From positions 1 to 64,000 of the forward strand of contig OMYR01000027.1 of assembly GCA_900315335.1 (NCBI GenBank): a stretch of 64,000 nucleotides of DNA, written 5' to 3'. Numbering within the stretch: position 1 is the first letter of the stretch; each line of letters begins with the position of its first letter. Origin of the DNA: an uncultured Bacteroidales bacterium (GTDB lineage Bacteria > Bacteroidota > Bacteroidia > Bacteroidales > P3). The notes under the pieces are model-generated. The model was not told where the DNA came from. It was given only the letters and a program-made list of their open reading frames with translations, and did no database searches. A program made the translations under genes and the position numbers. Below, piece by piece: positions 34,523 through 44,092 of this stretch.

Positions 34523-35242
34523 TCAATCTTTCTTCCTTACCAAATGTGCCAATGGATATTGTTTTTTAAGTTTATTTATTGCCATATTTGCGGATTTTTC
34601 ATTCTCAAAAGGTCCAATATTAACATAAATAAACTTCTCATTATAAATTTTCTCCGCAACTACCATATTCACATATTCGGTTGGCAATGTGTTTTTAATT
34701 TTTTGCACCATATCTTCTCCCTCAACAGTCTGCAATCGCACGTAAAATCGGTAGTCCGCAATAATTTTTCTATCATTTATCAAAGAATCTATATAATGTA
34801 TTTTCAAACTATCGGTCATTGTATTCGAGGCTAATACATCGGATTGCTGCGACCAAATATCCAAATATTCTTTACCCAAAACCTCAACGGTAACATTAGA
34901 TGTTCCTTTCAAACCAATCCTATCAGCTGCTATTTTCGCCAAATCTATAATTCCGCCTCTCAAACATCTATCGTTTATCTTGACCAATACAGATTTTTCC
35001 GTTTTTGGATTTGTTACTTTTACTATTGTATTGAAAGGCAATGTGCGGTGAGCCGCTGTATAACGTTTTTGCGAAAAGACCTCACCACTTGAAGTTCTTC
35101 GATTTTCAAACTTATTATGGTAATAAGTACCTTTACAAGTAAAAGTTTTATTATTAGTTTGTGCAAAAACAAATTGTGATTCAATTAAAATCAAACCAAT
35201 AATAATTACATTTTTCAGTATTTTCAAATTAAACTTTACCAC
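34523..35242 (-). CDS. RlpA-like double-psi beta-barrel protein with SPOR domain
   Basis: 239 residues. Signal peptide (about 1-28, ending FVFAQ). A double-psi beta-barrel runs from CKGTYYHNKFENRRTSSGE (about 36-54) to INDRCLRGGIIDLAKIAADRIG, where Asp91 is the expected catalytic residue of RlpA lytic transglycosylases. A C-terminal SPOR-like domain (RFYVRLQTVEG near 165 to the end) should bind denuded glycan at division sites. It overlaps the KdsC-type gene by 7 bases. Confidence 0.85.
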   Translation of the reverse strand: MVKFNLKILKNVIIIGLILIESQFVFAQTNNKTFTCKGTYYHNKFENRRTSSGEVFSQKRYTAAHRTLPFNTIVKVTNPKTEKSVLVKINDRCLRGGIIDLAKIAADRIGLKGTSNVTVEVLGKEYLDIWSQQSDVLASNTMTDSLKIHYIDSLINDRKIIADYRFYVRLQTVEGEDMVQKIKNTLPTEYVNMVVAEKIYNEKFIYVNIGPFENEKSANMAINKLKKQYPLAHLVRKKD

Positions 35243-35754
35243 ACTTTTGAATGTTCGTTAAACCATTTGCCGTGCAATCGCAAGACTTGTTCAATCACAT
35301 CTCTCACACAGCCTTTTCCTCCTTGTTTGTCCGAAATATAATCCGCGACTTGTTTTATTTCCCAAGCGGCATCAGACGGACAAGTTGCAACACCTACGTT
35401 TTGCATTATATCGTAATCGGGTATATCGTCCCCCATATACAAAATATTTTCTTTTTTCAAGTGCTTTTTCGCACAATACGTATTGTATATGTCTATCTTG
35501 TTGCCTGCACCTGTAAAAACATCTTCAACGCCCAACATTTTCATTCTACTTTCTATACTACTGCCGCTTCCACCCGATAAAATAGCAACATTATATCCTT
35601 GTTTTATGGCATATTGTATGGCATAACCGTCTTTGACGTTACCGCTTCTTATTATTATTTCATCATTTGCCGTGTAAATAAAGCCATCGCTTATCACTCC
35701 GTCATAATCAAAAATAAACGTATTAACAGTATTTAATTTTACTTTATAATTCAT
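35236..35754 (-). CDS. KdsC-type HAD phosphatase
   Basis: 172 residues. HAD motif I DYDGVISDG (Asp16, Asp18), LSGGSGSSIESRMKMLGV in motif II, MGDDIPDYDIM as motif IV, and GGKGCVRDVIEQVL at the C-terminus, all in the KdsC/YrbI pattern for 3-deoxy-D-manno-octulosonate 8-phosphate phosphatase. The usual 'QG..NK' after motif II is changed to TGAGNK, so the true substrate may differ. Cytoplasmic, probably a tetramer; sits with LPS and wall genes. Confidence 0.85.
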   Translation of the reverse strand: MNYKVKLNTVNTFIFDYDGVISDGFIYTANDEIIIRSGNVKDGYAIQYAIKQGYNVAILSGGSGSSIESRMKMLGVEDVFTGAGNKIDIYNTYCAKKHLKKENILYMGDDIPDYDIMQNVGVATCPSDAAWEIKQVADYISDKQGGKGCVRDVIEQVLRLHGKWFNEHSKVW

Positions 35755-35827
35755 ATTCTTGTTTTCAAATGCTTTTAATCAAAAACGCCCTACTCTTTTT
35801 GCAATACCACTTAAAAAAATATTAGTG

Positions 35828-36793
35828 TTAATAATAAAGATGTTCATTTAAGTAATTACGCACGTAATCTCTCACACCATTTTCCAAAGAATAAAAAGGC
35901 TTTTTGTAACCTGCGTTTATAAGTTTTTGGATATTGGCTTGCGTGAAATATTGATATTTATCCCTTATCATTTCAGGCATAGGAATGTATTCGATATTCT
36001 CTTGCTTTTCCATTGAAAGGAAAGTATTTTTCGCCAAATCATAAAAACTTCTTGCCTTGCCTGTGCCTACATTATATATATCACTCTTCGGTCTATTGGT
36101 CATAAGAAAATACATCACCTCAACCAAATCCTTGACATAAACAAAATCTCTTAATTGCATGCCGTCTTCGTACCCTTCTTTGTATGAACGGAACAACCCG
36201 ACCTTACCTTCTTTGTTTATCTGCTCAAAACTATGCAAAATAACCGATGCCATACTTCCTTTATGATATTCATTAGGCCCATAAACATTGAAGAACTTCA
36301 AACCTGCCCAAAATGGCGGTCTTTTAGTCTGTTTTAACTGCCACAAATCAAATTCTTGTTTCGATTTGCCATAAAGATTCAACGGTTTTAGACTTTCTAT
36401 TTTACTTAAATCGTCATCATACCCCTGCTCACCATTACCATACGTTGCAGCCGAAGAAGCATACACCAATGGAATTTCATTATCCGAACAAATACTCCAA
36501 ATAGTTTTCGTGTAATCCAAGTTAAGTTTCAATAAAACTTCCCAACTCTGCTCGGTTGTAGCCGACCTCGCCCCCAAATGATAAACAGCAGTTATTTGTT
36601 TGGCATTATCCTTAAACCAAGCCAAGAAATCATCTCTGTCTATGGCTTGTATGTATTTCTTATTTTTCCAATTATTTATTCTGTCCTTTTTGGTAAAATC
36701 ATCTACAATAACAATATCCTCAATACCCTCTTGATTGAGTTTTGAAAGCATACAACTTCCTATAAATCCCGCTGCACCTGTTATTACTTGCAT
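35828..36793 (-). CDS. rfaD: ADP-L-glycero-D-manno-heptose 6-epimerase
   Basis: 321 residues. NAD-binding TGAAGFIGS at 5-13, catalytic YGKSK near 140, FFNVYGPNEYHKGSMASV and RDFVYVKDL, typical for RfaD/HldD. Makes the L,D-heptose precursor for the LPS core. The paired phosphatase-type neighbour also fits LPS sugar supply. 22 bases from the deacetylase-like gene upstream. Confidence 0.9.
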   Translation of the reverse strand: MQVITGAAGFIGSCMLSKLNQEGIEDIVIVDDFTKKDRINNWKNKKYIQAIDRDDFLAWFKDNAKQITAVYHLGARSATTEQSWEVLLKLNLDYTKTIWSICSDNEIPLVYASSAATYGNGEQGYDDDLSKIESLKPLNLYGKSKQEFDLWQLKQTKRPPFWAGLKFFNVYGPNEYHKGSMASVILHSFEQINKEGKVGLFRSYKEGYEDGMQLRDFVYVKDLVEVMYFLMTNRPKSDIYNVGTGKARSFYDLAKNTFLSMEKQENIEYIPMPEMIRDKYQYFTQANIQKLINAGYKKPFYSLENGVRDYVRNYLNEHLYY

Positions 36794-36815
36794 AACTTTT
36801 TGTTTTATGATAATT

Positions 36816-38129
36816 TTATTTATCCGTTTCCAATTGTTTTATTTGCCAATCATAAACTTCTCGCCACCCTTGCCATTGTCCATAATCCGATAACGATTCA
36901 TTATGCCAAACGCTGACGAACTCTCCGCCCACACTTTTTATATTATCGATAATAACACCGATATGTTCTTTTGCTTTATCAACATCAAATTTCAAAGCAT
37001 TTTTCATTGCCACGTCCATAATTTCAAAAGGATGCAACAAAAGATTTGTCTCACAATCTCTATCCAAATCATAGAAATTGTATGGCGTACATATACCTGC
37101 TCGAAAACCTATACAATCGGAGTACCCCATTGAGTAATCTTCCTTTATGCCATACTCCAAAAGATTTCTATATGACTCAGGTAATGTAAATCTCAGGTAA
37201 TGAAATCTTGACAATACTATTTCCTTATGAATTGCCGCCTTTAACAAGCGTTTCGACATATCAATCTCGCTCGGATTTTCCATTGAATAATACGACGGAT
37301 GCAGTCCTATTTCTCCATAATCGCCAAGTCGTTTGATTAACAGTTGGAAATCTTTGTTATATACATTTACATTCTTATCCCATTTATCATAAAAAGTATA
37401 TAACACAAAGAATATAGTATTTAGTTTATGACGCTTTAATTCGTTTATTATAAAATCGTAACTTCTCCACGGATCTTTTTCCAACGACAACAGGACTCGT
37501 ATCCTTGTCTTGATACTTTGCCAATCTTTTTGCTTTATATCCCTCAATACTCCGCCTATATTTCTATATAAACTCTTTCCTTTGTAACACCAAGCCTGAT
37601 CTATATCAATTGTATTGATAAAATTAAACTCTCGTTTCTTAATTTGAATATTCGGATACTTTTGCTGCAAAAATTTTCTTAATTCTTCCGCCCACATATT
37701 CACAACAGGCTTATCCAAAAAGCCTTTCTTGTAAGCTATGCTGTCTTTATAACCAAATCTCAAATGACTATCTCTAATGAATGGCAGATATTCTTCATAT
37801 CTCGATACCATATAAAATGTAGCGGCAAAGATATCAAAACCTAAATTGTCGTCATCGTAATTTCTAAATATCTTTGGAGTACCTTTATCATTAAAGTAAC
37901 TTATTTCAATAGAGTATATCGTAGCGTCAAATAACAAATCATTTGCCGTTCTTATATACAATTCATCGCAAATCTTATCTTCGCCATAAGAGAGTTTCGC
38001 ACCATTGTAATCAATAAAGTATTGCTTATCGGTAGTAACCGCATAATCCATTCCAAGCAAGTTTTCAAAAACTAACTTGAATGTATAACCCAAGCGGTTA
38101 GTTTGTTTATTTGTATATATAAGCAACAT
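36816..38129 (-). CDS. Polysaccharide deacetylase-like protein (DUF7033 type)
   Basis: 437 residues. N-terminal domain of the kind found before NodB-like deacetylases in Bacteroidetes (LLIYTNKQTNRLGYTFKLVF). The C-terminal domain has FINTIDIDQAWCYKG near 170 (Asp pair), a histidine in GEIGLHPSYYS near 275, and a late WHNESLSDYGQW. No signal peptide, so cytoplasmic or membrane-associated. Probably acts on a glycan in envelope synthesis. The family name is from memory. Confidence 0.6.
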   Translation of the reverse strand: MLLIYTNKQTNRLGYTFKLVFENLLGMDYAVTTDKQYFIDYNGAKLSYGEDKICDELYIRTANDLLFDATIYSIEISYFNDKGTPKIFRNYDDDNLGFDIFAATFYMVSRYEEYLPFIRDSHLRFGYKDSIAYKKGFLDKPVVNMWAEELRKFLQQKYPNIQIKKREFNFINTIDIDQAWCYKGKSLYRNIGGVLRDIKQKDWQSIKTRIRVLLSLEKDPWRSYDFIINELKRHKLNTIFFVLYTFYDKWDKNVNVYNKDFQLLIKRLGDYGEIGLHPSYYSMENPSEIDMSKRLLKAAIHKEIVLSRFHYLRFTLPESYRNLLEYGIKEDYSMGYSDCIGFRAGICTPYNFYDLDRDCETNLLLHPFEIMDVAMKNALKFDVDKAKEHIGVIIDNIKSVGGEFVSVWHNESLSDYGQWQGWREVYDWQIKQLETDK

Positions 38130-38137
38130 ATCAATCT

Positions 38138-38221
38138 AATGTCTTTAATCCGTGCGTTAATCTCTTTAATTAGTATATTAATCTCTCTAATCAATGTATC
38201 AGTGTCCCTAATTAGAGATGC
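38138..38221. repeat. 21-bp-phased array 3' of lptB
   Basis: Four exact-length 21-base units at 38138, 38159, 38180 and 38201: aatgtctttaatccg.., aatctctttaattag.., aatctctctaatcaa.., agtgtccctaattag... They start with a tighter AATCTCTYTAAT consensus than the other arrays. They fill the gap between lptB and the deacetylase-like gene. Confidence 0.75.
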
Positions 38222-38237
38222 TCGTATTTGAAACTAT

Positions 38238-38960
38238 TTATCTCAATTGGAAATTGTCTCCCAAATATTTCTTTCTCACCATTTCGTCGCTTGCAAGTTC
38301 TTGGGGCGTACCACTCTTAAAGACCTTGCCGTCAATCAACAAATATGCCCTGTCGGTTATCCTTAATGTTTCATGTACATTGTGGTCGGTTATCAGTACT
38401 CCGATATTTTTGAATTTAAGTTTTCGTACTATTTCTTGTATATCCTGCACCGCAATGGGATCAACTCCTGCAAAAGGTTCATCTAAAAGTATAAACTTAG
38501 GATCACTCGCCAAAGCCCTTGCTATCTCGCATCTTCTTCTTTCTCCTCCCGACAATTGGTTGCCATGACTCTTGCGAATCTTTGTTAAAGAAAATTCTTC
38601 CAACAAGTTTTCCATTATATCCTTACGTTGTTCGACGGAAAGTTTTCTAAATTCCAACACGGCCATAATATTATCTTCCACACTCAAATTTCTAAACACT
38701 GAGGCTTCTTGTGGCAAATATCCTATACCGAGTTGCGAACGTTTGTACATCGGCATTTCAGTTATCTCATTATCATCTAAAAAAACTTTGCCTGCAAAAG
38801 GTTTTATCAAACCTACAATCATATAAAACGTAGTAGTTTTACCTGCGCCATTTGGACCAAGCAAACCGACAATCTCGCCTTGATTTACTTCTATCGAAGG
38901 GCCATCGACAACAACTCTGTTCTTATATTTTTTTACTACTTTGTCTGTATATAACCTCAT
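38238..38960 (-). CDS. lptB: LPS export ABC transporter ATP-binding protein
   Basis: 240 residues. Walker [10 protein letters not shown] (35-43), signature [16 protein letters not shown], Walker [14 protein letters not shown] with LptB-type Ala-Gly, H-loop TDHNVHET. It powers LPS extraction from the inner membrane with LptFG and LptC (not in the window). Confidence 0.95.
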   Translation of the reverse strand: MRLYTDKVVKKYKNRVVVDGPSIEVNQGEIVGLLGPNGAGKTTTFYMIVGLIKPFAGKVFLDDNEITEMPMYKRSQLGIGYLPQEASVFRNLSVEDNIMAVLEFRKLSVEQRKDIMENLLEEFSLTKIRKSHGNQLSGGERRRCEIARALASDPKFILLDEPFAGVDPIAVQDIQEIVRKLKFKNIGVLITDHNVHETLRITDRAYLLIDGKVFKSGTPQELASDEMVRKKYLGDNFQLR

Positions 38961-38995
38961 TTTGTACTATTTTTTCTCTAATTTTGCAAGCCGTT

Positions 38996-39490
38996 ATGAA
39001 AAACTTATTATTCCGCATACGCCAATATATATTCTATTGTCTGAAAGCAAAAGACGAGTTTTCCATACATTCTCCTTTTTTGTTCGCATTCTATACCAAC
39101 ATTATTAAACGTAAAAAAGCAAAAAAAAGTTTACAAAAAAACGAATTAATTTCTAAGATAATAAATTCCTATCCCGAATTTAACGTTTTTACATCTGATT
39201 TCACAACTATGGTATCACTAAATAATCGCTCAAATAATAATACTATTTCAGCGATTAATATAACTGATTTTTCAAAAACATATCCCGCAAAAACTATTTG
39301 TGATTTTATCGAAAAACCATATACAATAATCATCTTGTTTGGCATTCACAAGACCAAAGTCAATCATATCTTTTGGCAGAATATATGCACTAAAGATTTT
39401 AAGTGCGTCAAACTCGATTTTTTCAATTACGGCATTTTGATTAATAACCCTCATATTTTTTCAAAACAAGTTCTCGTCTTAAAGAAATAA
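38996..39490 (+). pseudogene. Shortened SAM-methyltransferase-like gene
   Basis: 164 residues from the ATG at 38996. The start (RQYIFYCLKAKDEFSIHSPFLF) and the end (IILFGIHKTKVNHIFW to LDFFNYGILINN) match, by pattern, the two ends of Bacteroidetes class I methyltransferases of about 250 residues that begin 'KA..E.SIHSPF' and end 'I.DIHWSK...DLF..GIL'. The middle, which should hold the glycine-rich AdoMet loop, is missing and replaced by a short polar stretch. It is probably a degraded relic, though it remains open and has a promoter (TAATTTTG at 38979-38986) only 9 bases before the ATG. Confidence 0.5.
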
Positions 39491-39799
39491 TTTTTTGCAA
39501 TATCATAGCAACAAAACAAAAGGTGTAAGATTTAATTTCTTTATTGCGTAGGCTTAATAAATTTTTTGAATTTCGCTCCAAAAATACGCTGAATATATAA
39601 CGCAGAAATAAATATGTGAAATCAAAAAATTAGTGTTAAACATTAATAAACTAATCACTCACATTAATTTTCTAATATGAGTGATTAGTAAAACGATTAC
39701 AATGATTACTTTTTGCTTTGCTTAAAAGCAAGTTACAAATAAGGAATAAAACTTATTGCGTTCGCAAAATGCGATTTGTTTATCGCAAGGCAATACCAT
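39491..39799. repeat. Convergent intergenic gap with a 21-bp-phased array (39628-39711)
   Basis: Four 21-base units at 39628, 39649, 39670 and 39691. Units 2 and 3 are inverted copies: CTAATCACTCA (39651-39661) pairs with TGAGTGATTAG (39678-39688), giving a hairpin between two converging genes, a possible two-way terminator. The rest of the gap is AT-rich without a gene. Confidence 0.72.
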
Positions 39800-41068
39800 T
39801 TATACCAAATCGCCTCGCGAGGCATCTTGCCTAATAAAAACAAATAACATCAAAGTAAAAGTCCATAGCGATGAACCGCCATAGGATATAAACGGCAGCG
39901 GAATACCAATAACAGGCAACAAACCTATTGTCATACCTATATTGACCATAACATGAAAGAATATAACGCTTGCCACTCCGTAGCCATAAATCCTTGCAAA
40001 GTTGCTTCGCTGTCGTTCTGCCATTTTGATAATCTTAACACACAGCCAAATAAATACAATAACAATTATCGACGAACCGATAAAACCCCACTCCTCTCCA
40101 ATAGTACAGAAAATAAAATCGGTATCCTGTTCGGGAACAAAATTGAATTTTGTTTGCGTTCCTTGCAAAAATCCTTTACCTGTAAGTCCGCCCGAACCTA
40201 TTGCTATCTTGCTTTGATTGACATTATAACCTACGCCCTTGTCGTCTTTCTTTTGTCCGAGCAAAACTTCTATACGGTCTTTTTGGTGAGATTCCAACAC
40301 TTCGTTATATGCCAATTGAACCCCCGATACAATAACGGCACAAAAGATAAATACTCCGAGAAAATATATAAACCTTACGTGTCTATTGCGTTTATGTATG
40401 ACAAAATAAGTAATAAGAATTATGGCAGCCAATACGCCTATAAGGATATAAGGATTTATCAACAATGCCAAGACAAATAGAATAATGACAGATGCTCCCG
40501 ATATTAAAACCATATATGAAAGACCCTCTCTGAACATAACAAACACAAATGATAAGAACACCAATGCGCTTCCGGTATCGTTTTGCAATAAGACAAGCAA
40601 CATAGGCAACAAAACAACGCCTATTGCAGACAGACGAGTAGGCCATTGTTTCATATCCACATTGATAGCCGAGAGGACTTTGGCTAATATCAACGCCGTC
40701 GCGAATTTAGCAAACTCCGAGGGCTGAATACCAAAATCGCCGATACCCAACCAACTCTTTGCCCCCTTTGTTGCCGTCGCCACACCGAGGACGACCACCA
40801 AAAGCCCCATACATATTATATATATAAGGTATGATGATTGTGAAAAGAATTTTGGGTCTATGATTAAAACGAATAATGCAATAACGACAGAAGCCGCTAT
40901 CCAAATCATCTGCTTTCCATATCGGCAAGAAAAATCGAATATACTCGAATGCTCCGAATCATACACCGCCGCATAGATATTCAACCAGCCAACAAGAACC
41001 AAGAAAAGCCATACTATAACCACTTTCCATTCTATATTGTTTAATATACTCTTGCCTCGCTTATCCAT
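39800..41068 (-). CDS. rodA: Rod-shape SEDS glycosyltransferase RodA
   Basis: 422 residues with about ten membrane helices. Family motifs: GVATATKGAKSWLGIGDFGIQPSEFAKF split near 105-130, LLQNDTGSALVFLSFVF near 160, EEWGFIGSS near 330, and GIPLPFISYGGSS near 385. Polymerises peptidoglycan glycan strands during elongation. Lies 50 bases after the PBP2 gene on the same strand, the usual rodA-mrdA pair. mreBCD are not in the window. Confidence 0.95.
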   Translation of the reverse strand: MDKRGKSILNNIEWKVVIVWLFLVLVGWLNIYAAVYDSEHSSIFDFSCRYGKQMIWIAASVVIALFVLIIDPKFFSQSSYLIYIICMGLLVVVLGVATATKGAKSWLGIGDFGIQPSEFAKFATALILAKVLSAINVDMKQWPTRLSAIGVVLLPMLLVLLQNDTGSALVFLSFVFVMFREGLSYMVLISGASVIILFVLALLINPYILIGVLAAIILITYFVIHKRNRHVRFIYFLGVFIFCAVIVSGVQLAYNEVLESHQKDRIEVLLGQKKDDKGVGYNVNQSKIAIGSGGLTGKGFLQGTQTKFNFVPEQDTDFIFCTIGEEWGFIGSSIIVIVFIWLCVKIIKMAERQRSNFARIYGYGVASVIFFHVMVNIGMTIGLLPVIGIPLPFISYGGSSLWTFTLMLFVFIRQDASRGDLV

Positions 41069-41118
41069 AAATATTTTTGTGTTTCTTTAAGCCGTTAAAA
41101 GGTTTCTATGTCCCACGA

Positions 41119-43032
41119 TTATTTTTTAGTGTTCTTGGTTGAATCTTGTTTAACACTATTTTTGTCATGTTTAACACTATCGTTTTCTTGTTTAACAACA
41201 GGTTTTCTGACAATAATAGGCTGACAAGGTTGAGCCTCCATATATTGTTTTTCAATCTCTTTGCGTTCAACTTCTCGCTTGATGTATTTTTCAATAATCA
41301 ATCCAGCAATAGGAGCAGCCCAAGCACCACCTCCTCCACGTGCATTTTCGACATAAACAGATACGGCAATCTTTGGATTGTTACGAGGGGCGAAACTAAT
41401 AAATACCGAATGGTCTTCGCCTGAGTTTTGAGCAGTTCCTGTCTTGCCACAGACTTCCAATCCGGGAACATCTGCCCTACGACCGGTGCCGCCGCCTTCA
41501 TGAACAACGCCATACATACCCGCAACAGCAACATCCCAATACTTTGCATCAACAGAAGAATAATGTTTTTCTTTATACTTCTTCAGAGCAAAGCGTTTTC
41601 CTTCTTCTCCAATGTATTTGACAATATGAGGCGTTATATACCAACCACGATTGGCAACCAATGCCGCAAAATTAGCCATTTGCAAAGGCACGACAGTAAC
41701 CTCGCCTTGTCCTATGGAGTTGGAATAAATCGTATAAAAGTTCCAACCGGTCGGATACCAACGATTGTAAAAAGAAGTATCGGGTATATATCCCTTACGA
41801 ACAGACGGCAAATCAATATCCAATCGAGTACCGAAACCCATTTTAAGCATCGCTGCCGTCCATTCACTAAGTCCGTATTTACTATCTATCTTGTTTGTCT
41901 TCGGATTTAACCGCTGAACTTCTCGTTGAAATACCCTGTAAAAATAAGGGTTACACGACATTTTTATTGCGTCTTTCACCGTTGGAGCTGATGGATGATT
42001 ATGACAGCCTACCAATGACTTATCACACGGAAAGCCTGTTCCAGGAGTTATAACCCCCATATCCAAAGCCACCAAGGCTTGTGCAACCTTGAAAATACTT
42101 CCTGGAGGATATTCCGCCATAAGAGCACGATTGAACAACGGCTTTGATATATCGTTTGCCAAACGCTTATAGTTTTCTCCTCGTACTCTGCCCACCAAAA
42201 GGTTCGGATCGTAAGCCGGTGCCGTAACAAAACACAACACCTCCCCCGTTGAAGGTTCTATTGCCACAATACTTCCCCTTTTGTTCTTCATCAGTTTTTC
42301 TGCATACTTCTGTAACTCCAAATCAATGGTGGAATACAAATTCTGCCCTGCAACGGCAGGCTCATCAAACTTACCGCCTTGAAAAGAACCTTTTTCCCTG
42401 TTATGTACATCAACCAAAGTTATTTTGTTTCCTTTAACGCCTCTCAAATATTTTTCGTAACTTTTTTCCAAACCACTCATACCGATGTAATCGCCACGCT
42501 TGTAATAACTGTCTTCCTCAATCTTCTTTTCATTGACTTCACCGATATAACCCAAAACAGCCGCAGCCACACTATCAGGATATGTTCTCAAAGTTCGACT
42601 TTGTGCATAAAATCCATTGAATTGATATAACTTCTCTTGAATCTGTGCAAAATCTTCCTTAGATATTTGTTTCTCAAAAAACGACGGAGCATAAAGGCTG
42701 TATTTCTTTGCCTTCTCCATTTTTTTATCAAAATCTTCTCTTGTGATTTTAAGTAAAGAACAGAAATAATCCGTATCCAAATCCTTTACTTGTCGCGGAA
42801 TAACCATAAGGTCATAGACGGCTTCGTTATATACCAAAAGTTTGCCGTTCCTATCATAAACCAAGCCTCGCGAAGGATATTGTGTAACATATCTCAGTGC
42901 ATTTTTGTTTGCCAATTCCGCATACGTTCCATCGATAATCTGCAAATACAACAGCCTTATAATATATATAACCCCGACAGTTATAAATATACCCATAACA
43001 ACCAAACGCCGCGAAGAAAGACTATTTTTCAT
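41119..43032 (-). CDS. mrdA: Penicillin-binding protein 2, elongation transpeptidase
   Basis: 637 residues. One N-terminal membrane helix (about 8-30), dimerisation domain, then the transpeptidase: SIFK with catalytic Ser312, SCN near 362, KTG near 530. Cross-links peptidoglycan with RodA. Its last about 25 codons (VKQENDS, VKHDKNS, VKQDSTK) are three heptapeptides encoded by a 21-bp tandem array (41145-41207) whose core tgtttaacac matches the intergenic arrays, so the C-terminal tail appears to have been made by read-through into such an array. Confidence 0.95.
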   Translation of the reverse strand: MKNSLSSRRLVVMGIFITVGVIYIIRLLYLQIIDGTYAELANKNALRYVTQYPSRGLVYDRNGKLLVYNEAVYDLMVIPRQVKDLDTDYFCSLLKITREDFDKKMEKAKKYSLYAPSFFEKQISKEDFAQIQEKLYQFNGFYAQSRTLRTYPDSVAAAVLGYIGEVNEKKIEEDSYYKRGDYIGMSGLEKSYEKYLRGVKGNKITLVDVHNREKGSFQGGKFDEPAVAGQNLYSTIDLELQKYAEKLMKNKRGSIVAIEPSTGEVLCFVTAPAYDPNLLVGRVRGENYKRLANDISKPLFNRALMAEYPPGSIFKVAQALVALDMGVITPGTGFPCDKSLVGCHNHPSAPTVKDAIKMSCNPYFYRVFQREVQRLNPKTNKIDSKYGLSEWTAAMLKMGFGTRLDIDLPSVRKGYIPDTSFYNRWYPTGWNFYTIYSNSIGQGEVTVVPLQMANFAALVANRGWYITPHIVKYIGEEGKRFALKKYKEKHYSSVDAKYWDVAVAGMYGVVHEGGGTGRRADVPGLEVCGKTGTAQNSGEDHSVFISFAPRNNPKIAVSVYVENARGGGGAWAAPIAGLIIEKYIKREVERKEIEKQYMEAQPCQPIIVRKPVVKQENDSVKHDKNSVKQDSTKNTKK

Positions 43033-43083
43033 TTGATTTGCACTTTTATTCGTTTTTCTACGTTATCCTTTCAAAATGACGTG

Positions 43084-43091
43084 CAAAGTTA
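43084..43091 (-). promoter_or_regulatory. -7 box of the mrdA-rodA operon
   Basis: Minus strand TAACTTTG, 51 bases before the PBP2 start. It lies inside the divergent gap shared with the LuxE-like gene. Confidence 0.5.
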
Positions 43092-43099
43092 CAATAAAA

Positions 43100-44092
43100 A
43101 TGGTTACAAATACTGAGTTTTTGAACATAAATAACGAAAAAGACTTCTTAAACATCGCCATAAAGACTTTTGAAAAACAATTCAAAGAAAACAAAGTCTA
43201 TAACGAGTGGTGCAGATTGATGAACGTAAAGCAAATAAATACCTTATCCGACATTCCATTCCTGCCGATAAGTTTCTTCAAAACAAAAAAGGTTGTGTGT
43301 TCCAACGAAGGTTTTGAAGATTATTTCCTTTCGTCGGGTACAGGAAATATGAGCCGCTCCACTCATTATGTTTTCAACAAACAAATGTATTTGGACAACA
43401 CGATAAACTGTTTCGAGCAGTTTTACGACAAAGTCGAGTCGTATTGTTATATTTGTCTTTTGCCTAACTACCTTGAACAGGAGCATTCGTCCCTTATCTG
43501 TATGATGGACAATTTTGTTCACAAAAGTAAATTCTCTCAATCGGGGTTTTTCAAAAACGAATTAAATCAAGTCTTGGATATTTTGATTGATAATCAAATA
43601 AACAACGTAAAGACAATTCTTTTCGGTGTAACTTATGCCTTGTTGGACTTGGTTGAAGAAAAGAAAAGGAAGAATATTATAGATGTTTTGGATAGATGTA
43701 TCGTTTTTGAGACGGGAGGAATGAAAGGCAGAAGAAAAGAAATTTCCAAACAAGAGTTGCATTCGGTCTTAAAACAAGGGCTTGGAGTTAAAGACATCGC
43801 CTCCGAATACGGTATGTGCGAGTTATTCTCCCAAGCGTATTCCAAAAGCGACGGCAAGTTTTTCACTCCAAAACAAATGCAGGTGTTTATCAAGCCTGTC
43901 AATGACCCCAAAGGCGAAAACATTATCAATCACAACGGTGTTATAAACATTATCGACCTTGCCAATCAGGACAGTTGTGCTTTTATTCAAACAGAAGATA
44001 TTGGCAGGAAGTACTCGGACGACAGTTTTGAGATACTCGGACGATTGAACCATGCCGATATTCGTGGCTGCAATCTTATGTATGAGAATTAA
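43100..44092 (+). CDS. LuxE-like acyl-protein synthetase
   Basis: 330 residues from the ATG at 43100 (an in-frame ATG at 43076 would add eight residues). Motifs of the LuxE/acyl-adenylate family: DIPFLPISFFKTKKV near 52, YFLSSGTGNMSRS near 80 (the phosphate-binding SSGT.G.S stretch), FETGGMKGRRKEISKQEL near 210 and SEYGMCELFSQAY near 245. It probably activates a carboxylic acid or transfers an acyl group; in Bacteroidetes such genes often sit in surface-glycan loci. Lone gene here, divergent from PBP2. Confidence 0.75.
   Translation: MVTNTEFLNINNEKDFLNIAIKTFEKQFKENKVYNEWCRLMNVKQINTLSDIPFLPISFFKTKKVVCSNEGFEDYFLSSGTGNMSRSTHYVFNKQMYLDNTINCFEQFYDKVESYCYICLLPNYLEQEHSSLICMMDNFVHKSKFSQSGFFKNELNQVLDILIDNQINNVKTILFGVTYALLDLVEEKKRKNIIDVLDRCIVFETGGMKGRRKEISKQELHSVLKQGLGVKDIASEYGMCELFSQAYSKSDGKFFTPKQMQVFIKPVNDPKGENIINHNGVINIIDLANQDSCAFIQTEDIGRKYSDDSFEILGRLNHADIRGCNLMYEN

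Noticed and set aside
36903-37133. Plus-strand small frame inside the deacetylase-like gene
   Set aside because: Antisense shadow; Cys/Ile-rich composition reflects the complement of the real gene.
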